Origin: Sulfuricystis sp964478415
Lineage (GTDB): Bacteria; Pseudomonadota; Gammaproteobacteria; Burkholderiales; Rhodocyclaceae
Length of the DNA: 24,026 nucleotides
Direction: 5' to 3'
NCBI GenBank assembly: GCA_964478415.1
Contig: CAYZII010000032.1
Coordinates: forward strand, 1-24,026
In this document: piece by piece, positions 1 through 8,413 of the stretch
Layout of the letters: each line of letters opens with the position of its first letter
Numbering within the stretch: position 1 is the first letter of the stretch
Position numbers and translations under genes: made by a program
The notes under the pieces: model-generated
The model's database searches: none
What the model was told of the DNA's origin: nothing
Seen by the model: the letters and a program-made list of their open reading frames with translations, nothing else

Positions 1-25
1 CCTTTTGAAAAATAGCCGCACTAGT

Positions 26-859
26 ATGAAAGCTTTTCTGCATTGCATTTTTCTGCTGCTTTTCTCCGCTGCCGCAGCTGCACAGCCGACCTATTCGTTC
101 GGCGTGCTCTCGCAGCGTTCCGCAGTGCTCACCGCGCAGTACTGGAATCCGATCCTGGAGTATGTCGAACAAAAGAGTGGCGTTCATCTCCACCTCAAGG
201 CGGCGCGTACGGCGCCGGAATCGAACGATGCCACCGAGCGCGGCGAATACGACTTCGTCTATTCGAACACGATCTTCCAGCCGAAGATGGCGAAGGCCAA
301 TTACCAGGTCATCCTGCGGCCGCGTGAGGAGGCGATCACCGGCCAGATCGTCACGCTGGAGGATGCGCCGATCCGTTCGCTCGAAGACCTGGCCGGCAAG
401 GAAGTCGGTTTCCCTTCGCTGGCCGCCTTCGTCGGCTATGCCGTGCCGATGGATGCGCTGCTGCGCCGCGGCATCGAGGTCAAGCCGGTGTTCGGTGGCA
501 ACCAGGAAGGCATCATGGGGCAGCTGAAGGCGGGCCGCGTGATCGCCGCCGGCGTCAATAACCAAGTGATGCGCTTCTTTGCCGCGCGTGAGAATCTGCG
601 CTACCGCGTGCTGTGGGAGTCGCCGCCCTACCACAATCTGCCGATCGCCGCCCATCCGCGCGTGCCGGCCGACGTGGTGCGCAAGGTGCAGGAAGCCTTC
701 GATGGCATGGACAACGATCCCGAGGGTCTGAAGGTGCTCGAGGCGAGCGCGAAGATCATCGGGCAGAAGCCACCTTATGGTTTCCGCAAGGCAACACAGG
801 CCGATTACCAGAGCTATCTCGATTTCTACGCCCGCACGGTCGTCAAGGATTTCAAGTAA
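26..859 (+). CDS. PhnD-like periplasmic substrate-binding protein
   Basis: Seen: 277 residues from ATG 26, opening with a signal peptide (short basic start, hydrophobic stretch, AAAAA then QPTYSF, likely cleaved before QP). The mature part reads as a type-2 periplasmic binding protein of the PhnD (phosphate/phosphonate ABC binding) family: FGVLSQRSA near the start, NPILEYVEQKSGV, a middle DLAGKEVGFPS segment and a C-terminal helical lobe. An in-frame TTG at 5 would add seven residues before the signal peptide, so ATG 26 is preferred; the upstream region lies outside the window. No permease or ATPase gene follows. The stop abuts the ATG of a membrane GGDEF-EAL protein. Inference: it is a sensory binding protein that presents a ligand to that protein's periplasmic domain, as AioX (same family) does for the AioS kinase. 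The ligand is unknown. Confidence 0.85.
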   Translation: MKAFLHCIFLLLFSAAAAAQPTYSFGVLSQRSAVLTAQYWNPILEYVEQKSGVHLHLKAARTAPESNDATERGEYDFVYSNTIFQPKMAKANYQVILRPREEAITGQIVTLEDAPIRSLEDLAGKEVGFPSLAAFVGYAVPMDALLRRGIEVKPVFGGNQEGIMGQLKAGRVIAAGVNNQVMRFFAARENLRYRVLWESPPYHNLPIAAHPRVPADVVRKVQEAFDGMDNDPEGLKVLEASAKIIGQKPPYGFRKATQADYQSYLDFYARTVVKDFK

Positions 860-3800
860 ATGGCAGTCAGTCTGCGCGCGCTCTGGGACGGTCTCCCTTT
901 CGCGGCGCGGCTGCTGACCACGGCGACGACGGCGCTCGTCGTCGCCAGCGCGGTGATGCTGCTCACCGTGGCGCGCGAGGATGCGCGCCGCGCGCGCGAA
1001 GATCTCGCAGCTACGCTGGCGGCCGAACTAGATACGCTGCCGGCGGCGCTTGCCGAAACGGTCGTGATCGGGGATTTCTCGACATTGCAGCAGACGCTGG
1101 ATCGTTACGCGACACGCCCACTCATCGTCGCCGTCAACTATCGTGACACCAGTGGGGTGGTGCTGAAGACAAGCGTACCCGAGCCACCTGAGCACGCGCC
1201 CCAATGGTTCAGCGATCTTTTCGGGTACTCGCCAGTATCCGGCCAGGCCAAGGTCATCGTCGGCGGACGCACCTACGGCGAGGTCGAGCTTTTCTTGAGC
1301 CCGCGCCAACCGACGTTACGCGCCTGGCGCAGCCTGCAGCAACACCTGGGCATCCTGCTGGTGGCGGTCACGGTCGATTTCATCGGCATCTGGTTGATCC
1401 TGCGTTTCGGCCTGCGGCCCCTCGAGCGCTTGAAATCCGGTGCTGCCCGTCTCGCGGCGGGGGACTTGTCCGTGCGGCTGGAAGCGCGGGGCAGCCCCGA
1501 GCTGCGCGAGACCATCGAAGCCTTCAACCGCATGGCCAGCCATCTCGAAGCCGCCCGCAATGCGCTGCAGGAAGAAAGCGAACGGCTGGCCACGATCCTG
1601 GCCTCGATCGGCGATGGCGTGATCGCGACCGACGCCGATGGCTGCGTGACATTCATGAACCCGGTGGCCGAAGCGCTCACCGGCTGGCCTGCCGCCGAGG
1701 CCCAGGGCCGTTCGATCCTGCAGGTGTTTCCGATCGTCAATGAGCATACGCGCCAGGGGGTGGAATGCCCGGTCGGCCGGGCGATCCGTGAGGGCGTCAT
1801 CGTGGATCTCGCGAACCACACGCTGTTGCTCGCCCGGGACGGCAGCGAGCGACCGATCGCCGATTCCGCTGCGCCGATCCGTGATCTAGAGGGGTGCGTT
1901 CTCGGCGCCGTGCTGGTGTTCCGCGATCAGACCGAGGAGCGGCGCACGCTCGAACGCTTGCGGCTGGCGGCCAGCGTCTTCGAGCACGCGTTGAATGGCG
2001 TGATGATCACCGATGCCCAGCGCCGCATCGTTTCCGTCAACCCCGCCTTTTGTCGCATCACTGGCTATCGGGCTGAAGAAGTGATTGGTCGTAGGCCGCG
2101 CATCCTTTCTTCCGGCAAACACGAGGCCAGTTTCTATGACGCCATGTGGCAACAGATCCGTGAAACCGGCCACTGGCAGGGGGAAATCTGGAATCGCCGC
2201 AAGGACGGCGAAATCTATCCGGAAGAACTGACGATCATCGCCGTCACCGATGAGCAGGGCGAAGCGACCAACTACCTCGGCATCTTCCGCGATCTGTCCG
2301 AAATCAAGCGCAAGGAAGCCCAGCTCATCCATCTCGCCCACCACGACCCGCTCACGGGACTACCCAACCGCAGTCTGCTCAACGACCGCTTCGCCGTGGC
2401 GCTTTCGCAGGCCCAGCGCAGCACCAAGAAGCTCGCCGTCTGCTATCTCGATCTCGATGGCTTCAAGCCGATCAACGATCACTTCGGTCATCCCATCGGC
2501 GACCGGTTGCTGATCGAGATTGCGAAACGGCTTTCTGCGGCGATACGGGGTGGGGACACGGTGGCGCGGCTCGGCGGCGATGAATTCCTCCTGCTGCTAA
2601 CCAGTCTCGCAAACGTCGAGGAATGCGAATCGGTGCTGGAGCGCATCCTCGCTGCCGTCGCGGAACCGATGGAAATCGATGGCCAGGCGCATTCCGTCAC
2701 CGCCAGTATCGGCGTCACCCTCTACCCGGACGACGCCGCCGATGCCGATACGCTGATGCGCCATGCCGACCAGGCGCTTTACATCGCCAAAGAAGCCGGG
2801 CGCAACCGCTATCAACTCTTCGATCCTAAGAAAGATGCCATCGCCCGCAGCCGGCGGGCTTTCTTCGAGGAAGTCGAAGCGGCTTTGGCGCAGGATCAAT
2901 TCGTGCTTTTCTATCAACCCAAGGTGAATATGCGCGAAGGGCGCATGATCGGCGTCGAGGCGCTGATCCGCTGGCAACACCCGCAACGCGGGCTGCTCTC
3001 GCCAGGCGAATTCCTGCCGCAGCTCGAAGGCAGCGAGCTCGAAATCCGTCTCGACGAATGGGTGATCGACAAGGCATTGGCACAGATCGGGCGCTGGCGC
3101 AGGCAAGACCTGGAAATCCCCATTGCCGTCAACATCGCGCCGGCTCATCTGGCCCGCCCCGATTTCAGCAGCCGCCTGAAAGCCCAGCTTGACCGTCATC
3201 CCGACACGCCCAGCCGTCTGCTCGAGATCGAAGTGCTTGAAAGCGCGGCTCTCGCGGACCTTGAGCATACTGCCGAGGTGCTCGCCGCCTGCCGCAGCTT
3301 TGGCGTGCGCGTCGCCCTCGATGATTTCGGCACCGGCTACGCCTCGCTCGCCTACCTGAAACATCTGCCGGTCGATCTGATCAAGATCGACCAGGGCTTC
3401 GTGCGCGGCGCCCTTTCCAGCGCCAGCGATCTGGCCATCGTCGAAGCGGTGATCGGTCTGGCCGAGGCTTTCCATCTCGAGGTGCTCGCCGAGGGGGTGG
3501 AAACCATCGCGCATGGCGAAGCCCTGATCCATCTGGGCTGCCTGCTCGGCCAGGGTTACGGTATCGCTCGGCCCTTACCGGCAGAGGCGCTTGCCGACTG
3601 GCTCGCCCGCTGGCAGGCGAATCCGGCCTGGACATCGCTGCCAGCCCATTGGGCGCGCGACGAGGCGGTGTTGCTGGGCGCAGAAATCGATCACCGGTTG
3701 TGGATCGACCAGTTGCAAAAATGGCTGGCCCAGGAAACACCCCAGGAACAACCGCCCGAGCTCGATCGCTCGAAGTGCCGCTTCGGGCGCTGGTACTACG

Positions 3801-4006
3801 GCCCCGGGCAACTGCATTACGGGGCAGTTGCGGAATTCCGGGCGATCGATGAGTTCCACGAGCGCGTGCATCGGCTCGCCCAAGACATCGTTGCCCAGAA
3901 ACTTGCCGGCCAACCCACGGAAGTCCAGACAGCCGAGCTCTTGGCGCTACGCGATCAACTGATCGAGCAGCTGCACGCGCTGGCGAAAGCCATCGGCGTG
4001 GCCTGA
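860..4006 (+). CDS. Membrane HAMP-PAS-PAS-GGDEF-EAL-CZB cyclic-di-GMP enzyme
   Basis: Seen: 1048 residues. TM1 about 18-38, periplasmic loop about 40-158, TM2 about 163-183, HAMP about 184-236, PAS about 240-357, PAS about 365-485, GGDEF about 490-650, EAL about 665-910, CZB about 935-1045. The cyclase signature GGDEF is intact at 572-576, with an RGGD inhibitory-site motif five residues before it. The phosphodiesterase part keeps EAL at 700-702 and DDFGTGYASL. The C-terminus carries a full chemoreceptor zinc-binding set: H945, C973 in KCRFGRWYY, H1000 and H1004 (HERVH). Known: CZB domains bind zinc through three His and one Cys, and in E. coli DgcZ a CZB controls the cyclase. An AAGGA ribosome site lies at 845-849 inside the preceding gene, whose TAA touches this ATG. 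Inference: it joins a periplasmic signal and zinc or redox state to c-di-GMP turnover. Which activity dominates is not visible. Confidence 0.93.
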   Translation: MAVSLRALWDGLPFAARLLTTATTALVVASAVMLLTVAREDARRAREDLAATLAAELDTLPAALAETVVIGDFSTLQQTLDRYATRPLIVAVNYRDTSGVVLKTSVPEPPEHAPQWFSDLFGYSPVSGQAKVIVGGRTYGEVELFLSPRQPTLRAWRSLQQHLGILLVAVTVDFIGIWLILRFGLRPLERLKSGAARLAAGDLSVRLEARGSPELRETIEAFNRMASHLEAARNALQEESERLATILASIGDGVIATDADGCVTFMNPVAEALTGWPAAEAQGRSILQVFPIVNEHTRQGVECPVGRAIREGVIVDLANHTLLLARDGSERPIADSAAPIRDLEGCVLGAVLVFRDQTEERRTLERLRLAASVFEHALNGVMITDAQRRIVSVNPAFCRITGYRAEEVIGRRPRILSSGKHEASFYDAMWQQIRETGHWQGEIWNRRKDGEIYPEELTIIAVTDEQGEATNYLGIFRDLSEIKRKEAQLIHLAHHDPLTGLPNRSLLNDRFAVALSQAQRSTKKLAVCYLDLDGFKPINDHFGHPIGDRLLIEIAKRLSAAIRGGDTVARLGGDEFLLLLTSLANVEECESVLERILAAVAEPMEIDGQAHSVTASIGVTLYPDDAADADTLMRHADQALYIAKEAGRNRYQLFDPKKDAIARSRRAFFEEVEAALAQDQFVLFYQPKVNMREGRMIGVEALIRWQHPQRGLLSPGEFLPQLEGSELEIRLDEWVIDKALAQIGRWRRQDLEIPIAVNIAPAHLARPDFSSRLKAQLDRHPDTPSRLLEIEVLESAALADLEHTAEVLAACRSFGVRVALDDFGTGYASLAYLKHLPVDLIKIDQGFVRGALSSASDLAIVEAVIGLAEAFHLEVLAEGVETIAHGEALIHLGCLLGQGYGIARPLPAEALADWLARWQANPAWTSLPAHWARDEAVLLGAEIDHRLWIDQLQKWLAQETPQEQPPELDRSKCRFGRWYYGPGQLHYGAVAEFRAIDEFHERVHRLAQDIVAQKLAGQPTEVQTAELLALRDQLIEQLHALAKAIGVA

Positions 4007-4153
4007 ACGCGCCCTCGGACGGCACTGGGCAGAAAGACCGTCACACATTAAATGCAAAGTGCGGGCCGAATGCCGCACCACTACGAGATGTCGCGGTCAT
4101 GCCGCTCATTTCGTACCCGGTTCCATACCCGGTTTTCGTCTCGTCACCGGGCA

Positions 4154-4489
4154 TCATGCCGCCTGCACCGCCTGACGGATCGCCTCGGCAACCCACTGGT
4201 TGAGGCTCTGCCCGTGCGCGGCCGCCGCGATGGCGGCGGCTTCGTGCAATTCGGGATCGACGCGCAGGGAGAATTTGCCGGAAAAGTGCTTGCGCGGATC
4301 GACGCCATCCTCGGCGCAGGCTTCGAGGAATACACGCAAGGAAATCTCGCCTTCGTGGCGCAGACCATCGACATCCTTGGCATAAAAATCGGCGCCGCCG
4401 TTTAGCCCGACGAACTCTCCCCGGAACATCTGAATGTCCGGGTCGAATGAGATGACCGCCTGATAGCCGTTGATCGTCATAGTGTTCAT
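4154..4489 (-). CDS. hicB: HicB-family antitoxin with ribbon-helix-helix tail
   Basis: Seen: 111 residues. The N-terminal half is HicB-like (NGYQAVISFDPDIQMFRGEF, then GLRHEGEISLRVFLEAC). The C-terminal about 45 residues form an Arc/ribbon-helix-helix unit (GKFSLRVDPELHEAAAIAAA, then SLNQWVAEAIRQAV). Its ATG overlaps the TGA of the preceding hicA by four bases, so the two are translationally coupled, toxin first as usual in hicAB loci. A later Met (MTINGY, ATG at 4480) is an alternative start. Known: HicB binds HicA and represses the operon. The 148 bases between this gene and the convergent GGDEF-EAL gene (4007-4153) hold nothing I can support beyond short CCCGG repeats. Confidence 0.88.
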   Translation of the reverse strand: MNTMTINGYQAVISFDPDIQMFRGEFVGLNGGADFYAKDVDGLRHEGEISLRVFLEACAEDGVDPRKHFSGKFSLRVDPELHEAAAIAAAAHGQSLNQWVAEAIRQAVQAA

Positions 4490-4740
4490 GGTTTCACTCC
4501 GTGTTCTTCAAGCCACTTGCGGATAGCCTCCACCGCGCCCTTGTCCGTGGTCGGCTCGGGATGAGGTCGGTGGAATACCCGCCTATCGCCAAACAAGCGC
4601 ACCAGCACGCGCGATCCTTCCCGCTCGGCAACCTGCCCGCCCAACTCGACGAACAGCGCCTCGATGTCGGCCCAGCGAACATTCGCCGAGACAGGCCGGG
4701 CGAAGATCAGTTCGAGGGTACGCCGGTGCTTGCGCTGCAT
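4486..4740 (-). CDS. hicA: HicA-family mRNA interferase toxin
   Basis: Seen: 84 residues beginning MQRKHRRTLELIFARPVSAN, the usual opening of the longer HicA type, followed by WADIEALFVELGG, SRVLVRLFGDRRVFHRPHP and a last helix RKWLEEHGVKP. The FHRPHP segment carries the histidines expected in this double-stranded-RNA-binding-like ribonuclease fold. Known: HicA cleaves mRNA independently of ribosomes and is held inactive by HicB, encoded here with a four-base overlap. No strong Shine-Dalgarno precedes the start, but the protein start matches the family. A TTGACA hexamer (minus strand, 4769-4764) and a GTTATC-containing repeat lie just upstream. Confidence 0.85.
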   Translation of the reverse strand: MQRKHRRTLELIFARPVSANVRWADIEALFVELGGQVAEREGSRVLVRLFGDRRVFHRPHPEPTTDKGAVEAIRKWLEEHGVKP

Positions 4741-4749
4741 AAGTTTATG

Positions 4750-4761
4750 GTATCAGATAAC
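4750..4761. promoter_or_regulatory. Candidate operator upstream of hicA
   Basis: Seen: GTATCAGATAAC, an imperfect inverted repeat (arms GTATC and GATAAC) 10 bases upstream of the hicA start and overlapping the space after a TTGACA element at 4764-4769 (minus strand). The same GTTATC/GATAAC word occurs upstream of the neighbouring XRE gene at 5071. Inference: a binding site for the XRE regulator or the HicB tail. No transcription start can be fixed; the best -10 candidate (TAAACT) lies too close to the ATG. Confidence 0.35.
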
Positions 4762-4805
4762 GGTGTCAAATGTTGAGGAAAATATCTGCCCGTCGAAGCC
4801 CCGGA

Positions 4806-5051
4806 TCATCGGCTCATTCGAGCAATCCGCAGGGCGAACAGTGCTTGTGGGTCGGCACCGAGTGCATTCGCCACAGCGACGAATTCGATCAAATCCAACC
4901 TTCTTTCGCCACGCTCGTATTTCGACACATGGCTTTGTGGCCGCCCCAGACGTTGCGCGACATCGATTTGGGTCAAGTCTCGACGCAAGCGTTCCTCGGT
5001 GAGTAACTCGCGCAGGATCCCGTAACGAGGGTCGTGCAGGGGATTGGGCAT
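4806..5051 (-). CDS. Small XRE-family transcriptional regulator
   Basis: Seen: 81 residues, almost all one Cro/C1-type helix-turn-helix: LLTEERLRRDLTQIDVAQRL, GRPQSHVSKYERGERRLDLI, EFVAVANALGADPQALF. This is the classical five-helix fold with a recognition helix around PQSHVSKYE. It lies 65 bases upstream of hicA on the same strand and is divergent from the broken acyltransferase gene. Inference: a local regulator of itself and perhaps of hicAB; similar single-domain XRE proteins are common beside toxin-antitoxin and mobile loci. No effector or partner domain is present. ATG 5051 is used because the next upstream codons show no helix-turn-helix continuation. The space to 5155 holds inverted repeats. 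Confidence 0.85.
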   Translation of the reverse strand: MPNPLHDPRYGILRELLTEERLRRDLTQIDVAQRLGRPQSHVSKYERGERRLDLIEFVAVANALGADPQALFALRIARMSR

Positions 5052-5063
5052 CCGCGCACGTTA

Positions 5064-5075
5064 ATAACCTGTTAT
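5064..5075. promoter_or_regulatory. Inverted repeat in the XRE / acyltransferase divergent region
   Basis: Seen: ATAAC-CT-GTTAT, a perfect 5-bp-arm inverted repeat 12 bases upstream of the XRE start, followed by GTTATCGAATATCC (5071-5084) and another GTTAT at 5093. On the minus strand a weak -10-like TATTAA sits in the same stretch. Inference: autoregulatory operator, since Cro-like proteins bind short palindromes at their own promoters. The word GTTATC is shared with the site upstream of hicA. Confidence 0.4.
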
Positions 5076-5154
5076 CGAATATCCCAAAGTCGGTTATGAT
5101 GAATAAAAATGGAATCTGCGGCGCGTGTGTTGGGTCGTGCCGTAATTCGACGTC

Positions 5155-7257
5155 GTGACCGAGCACAATTTCCACCCCCGCTATCGACCCGAGATCGACG
5201 GTTTACGTGCGCTGGCCATCCTGCCTGTGGTGGCTTATCACGCCTTCCCTCGTTATGCGCCCGGAGGGTTCGTCGGCGTCGATGTCTTCTTCGTCATTTC
5301 CGGCTACCTGATCTCGCTGATTCTGTTCAGAAGCCTCGAAGCCGGCGATTTCAGCTTTCGCGAGTTCTACGCGCATCGCGCGCGCCGGCTCTTCCCGGCT
5401 CTGCTCACCGTGCTCGTCGCTTGTTATGCCTTCGGCTGGCTGGCCTTGTTGCCCGACGAGTTCAAGCAGTTGGGCAAGCACATCGCGGCCGGCATGGGCT
5501 TCGTGCAGAACATCGTCTTGAAGCGCGAGGCCGGTTATTTCGATGTCGCGAGCGAGCTCAAGCCCTTGTTGCACCTCTGGTCGCTGGCGGTCGAAGAGCA
5601 GTTCTACCTGCTTTTCCCGCTGCTCGCGTGCTTTTCTGGCGTGCCGGGCTTAATTTCCTCACCGGGGTGCTGCTCATTGCCACCGTCTCGTTCGTGATGG
5701 CGAAAAAAGGTGTGCACACCGACGCCGTCAAGACCTTCTACTATGTGCATACCCGATTCTGGGAGTTGATGGCGGGCGCTGTGCTCGCTTACTTCCATTC
5801 CGTCGGTCGTTGGCCCGCGCAGATGACCTGCTGGGCCCACGCGGCGATTTTCAATCGCCTGATCTTTCGCCACGTGCCGCCTGTCGAGCGTCAGGGTGCG
5901 ATGTTCGTCAATCTGCTGGCGTTTGTCGGCCTGTCGTTGATCGTTCTGGCCGCCTTCAAGCTGAAAGCCCAGCAGCCGTACCCTGGCGCGCGGGCGCTGG
6001 TGCCGGTCGCCGGCACCTTGCTCCTGATCCTGGCTGGTCGGGAAGCATGGATCAATCGGCGTATTCTCGCGCACCGCTGGATCGTAGGCATCGGCCTGAT
6101 CAGCTACCCACTCTATCTGTGGCATTGGCCGATCCTTTCTTATCTGCGCATCATGGAAAGCGCAACGCCTTCCCGTGCCTGGCGTATCGGCGCCGTGGCG
6201 GTCTCTTTCCTGCTCGCTTGGCTGACCTGGCGGTTCATCGAGCGCCCGATGCGCTATGGAACGAACTACAGGCGCACGAAGACGGCGCTACTGATCGTTC
6301 TGGCTTGTCTTATCGCAGTATCGGTTTCGTCACCTATCAGCGCGACGGGCTGGCGTTTCGCATCACGCAAACCTTGAAATATCGAGACACCTTCGATCCC
6401 AAACGCCATCCTTGGGCAGCCGAGAACCAACAGGACCATTGCAAGGCACGCATCCGGCCGACCGATTCAGGAATCTACTGTCGTCAAGGCCAGGATATGA
6501 CCCCCCACCGTGCTCCTGTTGGGCGATTCGCATTCGGTGAGCCTGTTTCCTGGCCTCGACCCCCTCCTTGCCGCTCATGGCGAGAACCTGATTGAGGCCG
6601 GGGGGGGATGTCTGCCGTTTCGGGGTGTCGTCAGTGTGGACAAAAAGATGCCGACGGAAACGCACATGCTTTGCCCGGCCATCATCGGTAGCGCGCTCGA
6701 TTTTGCGCTGGCCACGCCGCAGATCCATACCGTGATCCTGGCGGCGCGCGGGCCGATTTATCAGAGCGGAAAAGGATTTCCCGGCAGGGAGGGTTATGTC
6801 GATGAGCTTTATCATGACAGAATTATCCCCTTCGTGGATCGGCCGGATTTACGGGATCACACGGCGGTCTGGGCCGAGGCAATGCGGGCCACGATCACGG
6901 AGCTGCTGGCCAAGGACAAACGGGTGATCTTCGTGCTCGACAACCCGGAGCTCGGCTTCAACCCGCAAAGCTGTGTCGATATCCGTCCTTTCCGGTTGAA
7001 TCCGAAACCGCTGCGCTCGCCGTGCGCCGTGGCGCGCAGCGAATTCGATGAGCGCAACGCCGACTACCGCGCTTTGGTGAAGAAAATACTCGCCGAATTC
7101 CCGCAAGTCGCGATCGTCGATGGCGCAAAGCCATTCTGCGACGAGCGCTGGTGCTGGGCAATGAAGGATGGCGAAATGTTTTATCGCGACGACGATCATC
7201 TTTCGACCCGCCGGCGCGCATTTGGTTGCGAAAGAAATTCTCGCTGTGTTGAAGTAA
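5155..7257 (+). pseudogene. Acyltransferase-3 / SGNH (OafA-type) gene broken by four frameshifts
   Basis: Seen: the family can be followed end to end only by changing frame four times. From GTG 5155, one frame gives YRPEIDGLRALAILPVVAYH, FFVISGYLIS, RARRLFPA and HLWSLAVEEQFYLLFP. A base appears to be lost near 5629, after which the next frame gives HTRFWELMAGAVLAYF, GLISYPLYLWHWPILSYLR and RFIERPMRYG. A second loss near 6320 leads to GFVTYQRDGLAFRI. An extra C in the run 6501-6506 leads to TVLLLGDSHSVSLFPGLD. An extra base near 7206 restores DDHLSPAGAHLVAKEILAVL and TAA 7257. Known: such proteins O-acetylate surface polysaccharide, with about ten membrane helices plus a periplasmic SGNH domain (catalytic GDSH and DxxH). 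No in-frame stops lie inside the pieces, so decay is recent or some shifts are assembly errors. Confidence 0.85.
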
Positions 7258-7318
7258 TCAAGCCCGGCTGCCGGCGGCAAGCTTGGGTTCGCCGTCCCTC
7301 CCGCGCCGACTTTTGCGG

Positions 7319-8413
7319 TCAGACGTTAAACAGGAAATGGATCACATCGCCATCCTGAACCACGTATTCCTTGCCTTCGGCGCGCATCTTGCCGGCCTCC
7401 TTTGCGCCTTGTTCGCCCCCACAGGCGATGAAATCCTCATAAGCGATGGTTTGCGCGCGGATGAAACCACGTTCGAAGTCGCTGTGAATCGCCCCGGCCG
7501 CCTGCGGCGCGGTGTCGCCGCGGTGGATGGTCCAGGCGCGCACTTCCTTGACGCCGGCGGTGAAAAAGGTCTGCAGGCCGAGCAGATGATAGGCGGCACG
7601 GATCAGGCGATTGAGGCCCGGTTCCGACATGCCCATCTCGGCGAGGAATAGTTGCTTGTCTTCGTCGGAGAGATCGGCGATCTCCGCTTCGATCGCGGCA
7701 CAGATCGGCACGACGTCTGCATTCTCTTGTGCGGCGTGCGCCTTGACGGCTTCCAGATACGGGTTGTTCTGGAAGCCATCCTCTTTCACGTTGGCGGCAT
7801 AAAGCACCGGCTTGGCAGTCAGCAGGAAGAACTGACGCAGGGTGTTGCGTTCCTCCTTCGACAGCGCCAGCGCCCGCACTGGCCTGGCCTGATCGAGCTG
7901 CTTTTGGCATTTTTCTAGCACAGCGACGAGCAATTTCGCCTCCTTGTCGCCGCCGGCCTTGGCTTGCTTCGAGTAACGCGCCAGCGCCTTCTCGACGGTG
8001 GCGAGATCCGCAAGACAGAGCTCGGTGTCGATCACCTCGATGTCGCGTAAAGGATCGACGCTGCCCGCCACATGCACGATGTTCGGATCGTCGAAGCAGC
8101 GCACGACATGGACGATCGCATCGGTCTCGCGGATGTTGGCGAGGAACTGGTTGCCCAGGCCTTCGCCCTTCGAGGCTCCCGCGACCAGGCCGGCGATATC
8201 GACGAATTCGACCACGGCCGGCACGACGCGCTGAGGTTTGACGATCTTCGCCAGTTCGTGCAGGCGCGGGTCCGGCACCTCGACGATGCCGACGTTCGGC
8301 TCGATGGTGCAAAACGGATAATTGGCCGCTTCGATACCAGCCTTGGTCAGCGCGTTGAACAAGGTGGACTTGCCGACGTTGGGCAGGCCGACGATGCCGC
8401 ATTTGAGGCTCAT
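7319..8413 (-). CDS. ychF: YchF/Ola1 Obg-family ATPase
   Basis: Seen: 364 residues, the normal family length. Walker A is GLPNVGKST near residues 9-17, with NYPFCTIEPNVG as switch I, then DIAGLVAGASKGEGLGN and the YchF-specific NVKE in place of the NKxD guanine-recognition motif. The C-terminus is a TGS domain ending VIHFLFNV. Known: YchF prefers ATP over GTP, binds ribosomes, and negatively affects the oxidative stress response in E. coli. The start ATG overlaps the stop of pth by four bases (8410-8413), a widespread bacterial pairing. It is the last gene of the minus-strand tRNA-Gln-prs-rplY-pth-ychF block. Confidence 0.97.
   Translation of the reverse strand: MSLKCGIVGLPNVGKSTLFNALTKAGIEAANYPFCTIEPNVGIVEVPDPRLHELAKIVKPQRVVPAVVEFVDIAGLVAGASKGEGLGNQFLANIRETDAIVHVVRCFDDPNIVHVAGSVDPLRDIEVIDTELCLADLATVEKALARYSKQAKAGGDKEAKLLVAVLEKCQKQLDQARPVRALALSKEERNTLRQFFLLTAKPVLYAANVKEDGFQNNPYLEAVKAHAAQENADVVPICAAIEAEIADLSDEDKQLFLAEMGMSEPGLNRLIRAAYHLLGLQTFFTAGVKEVRAWTIHRGDTAPQAAGAIHSDFERGFIRAQTIAYEDFIACGGEQGAKEAGKMRAEGKEYVVQDGDVIHFLFNV

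Noticed and set aside
2597..3532. A 311-codon minus-strand open frame opposite the GGDEF-EAL gene, and similar long antisense frames at 7437-8522 and 9479-10591
   Set aside because: They are shadows of strongly conserved genes in high-GC DNA, with no recognisable domain, and the sense-strand proteins are certain.
4110..4155. CCCGGT repeats after the GGDEF-EAL gene as a terminator
   Set aside because: The possible stem is five pairs with a long loop and no T run in the right place.
5600..7257. Programmed ribosomal frameshifting in the acyltransferase gene
   Set aside because: Four shifts in two directions, with no slippery heptamers except a C run, fit random indels or errors rather than recoding.
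7256..7290. Hairpin with CAAGC / GCTTG arms between the acyltransferase remnant and ychF
   Set aside because: The pairing is irregular and no T run follows on either strand, so a terminator is not supported.
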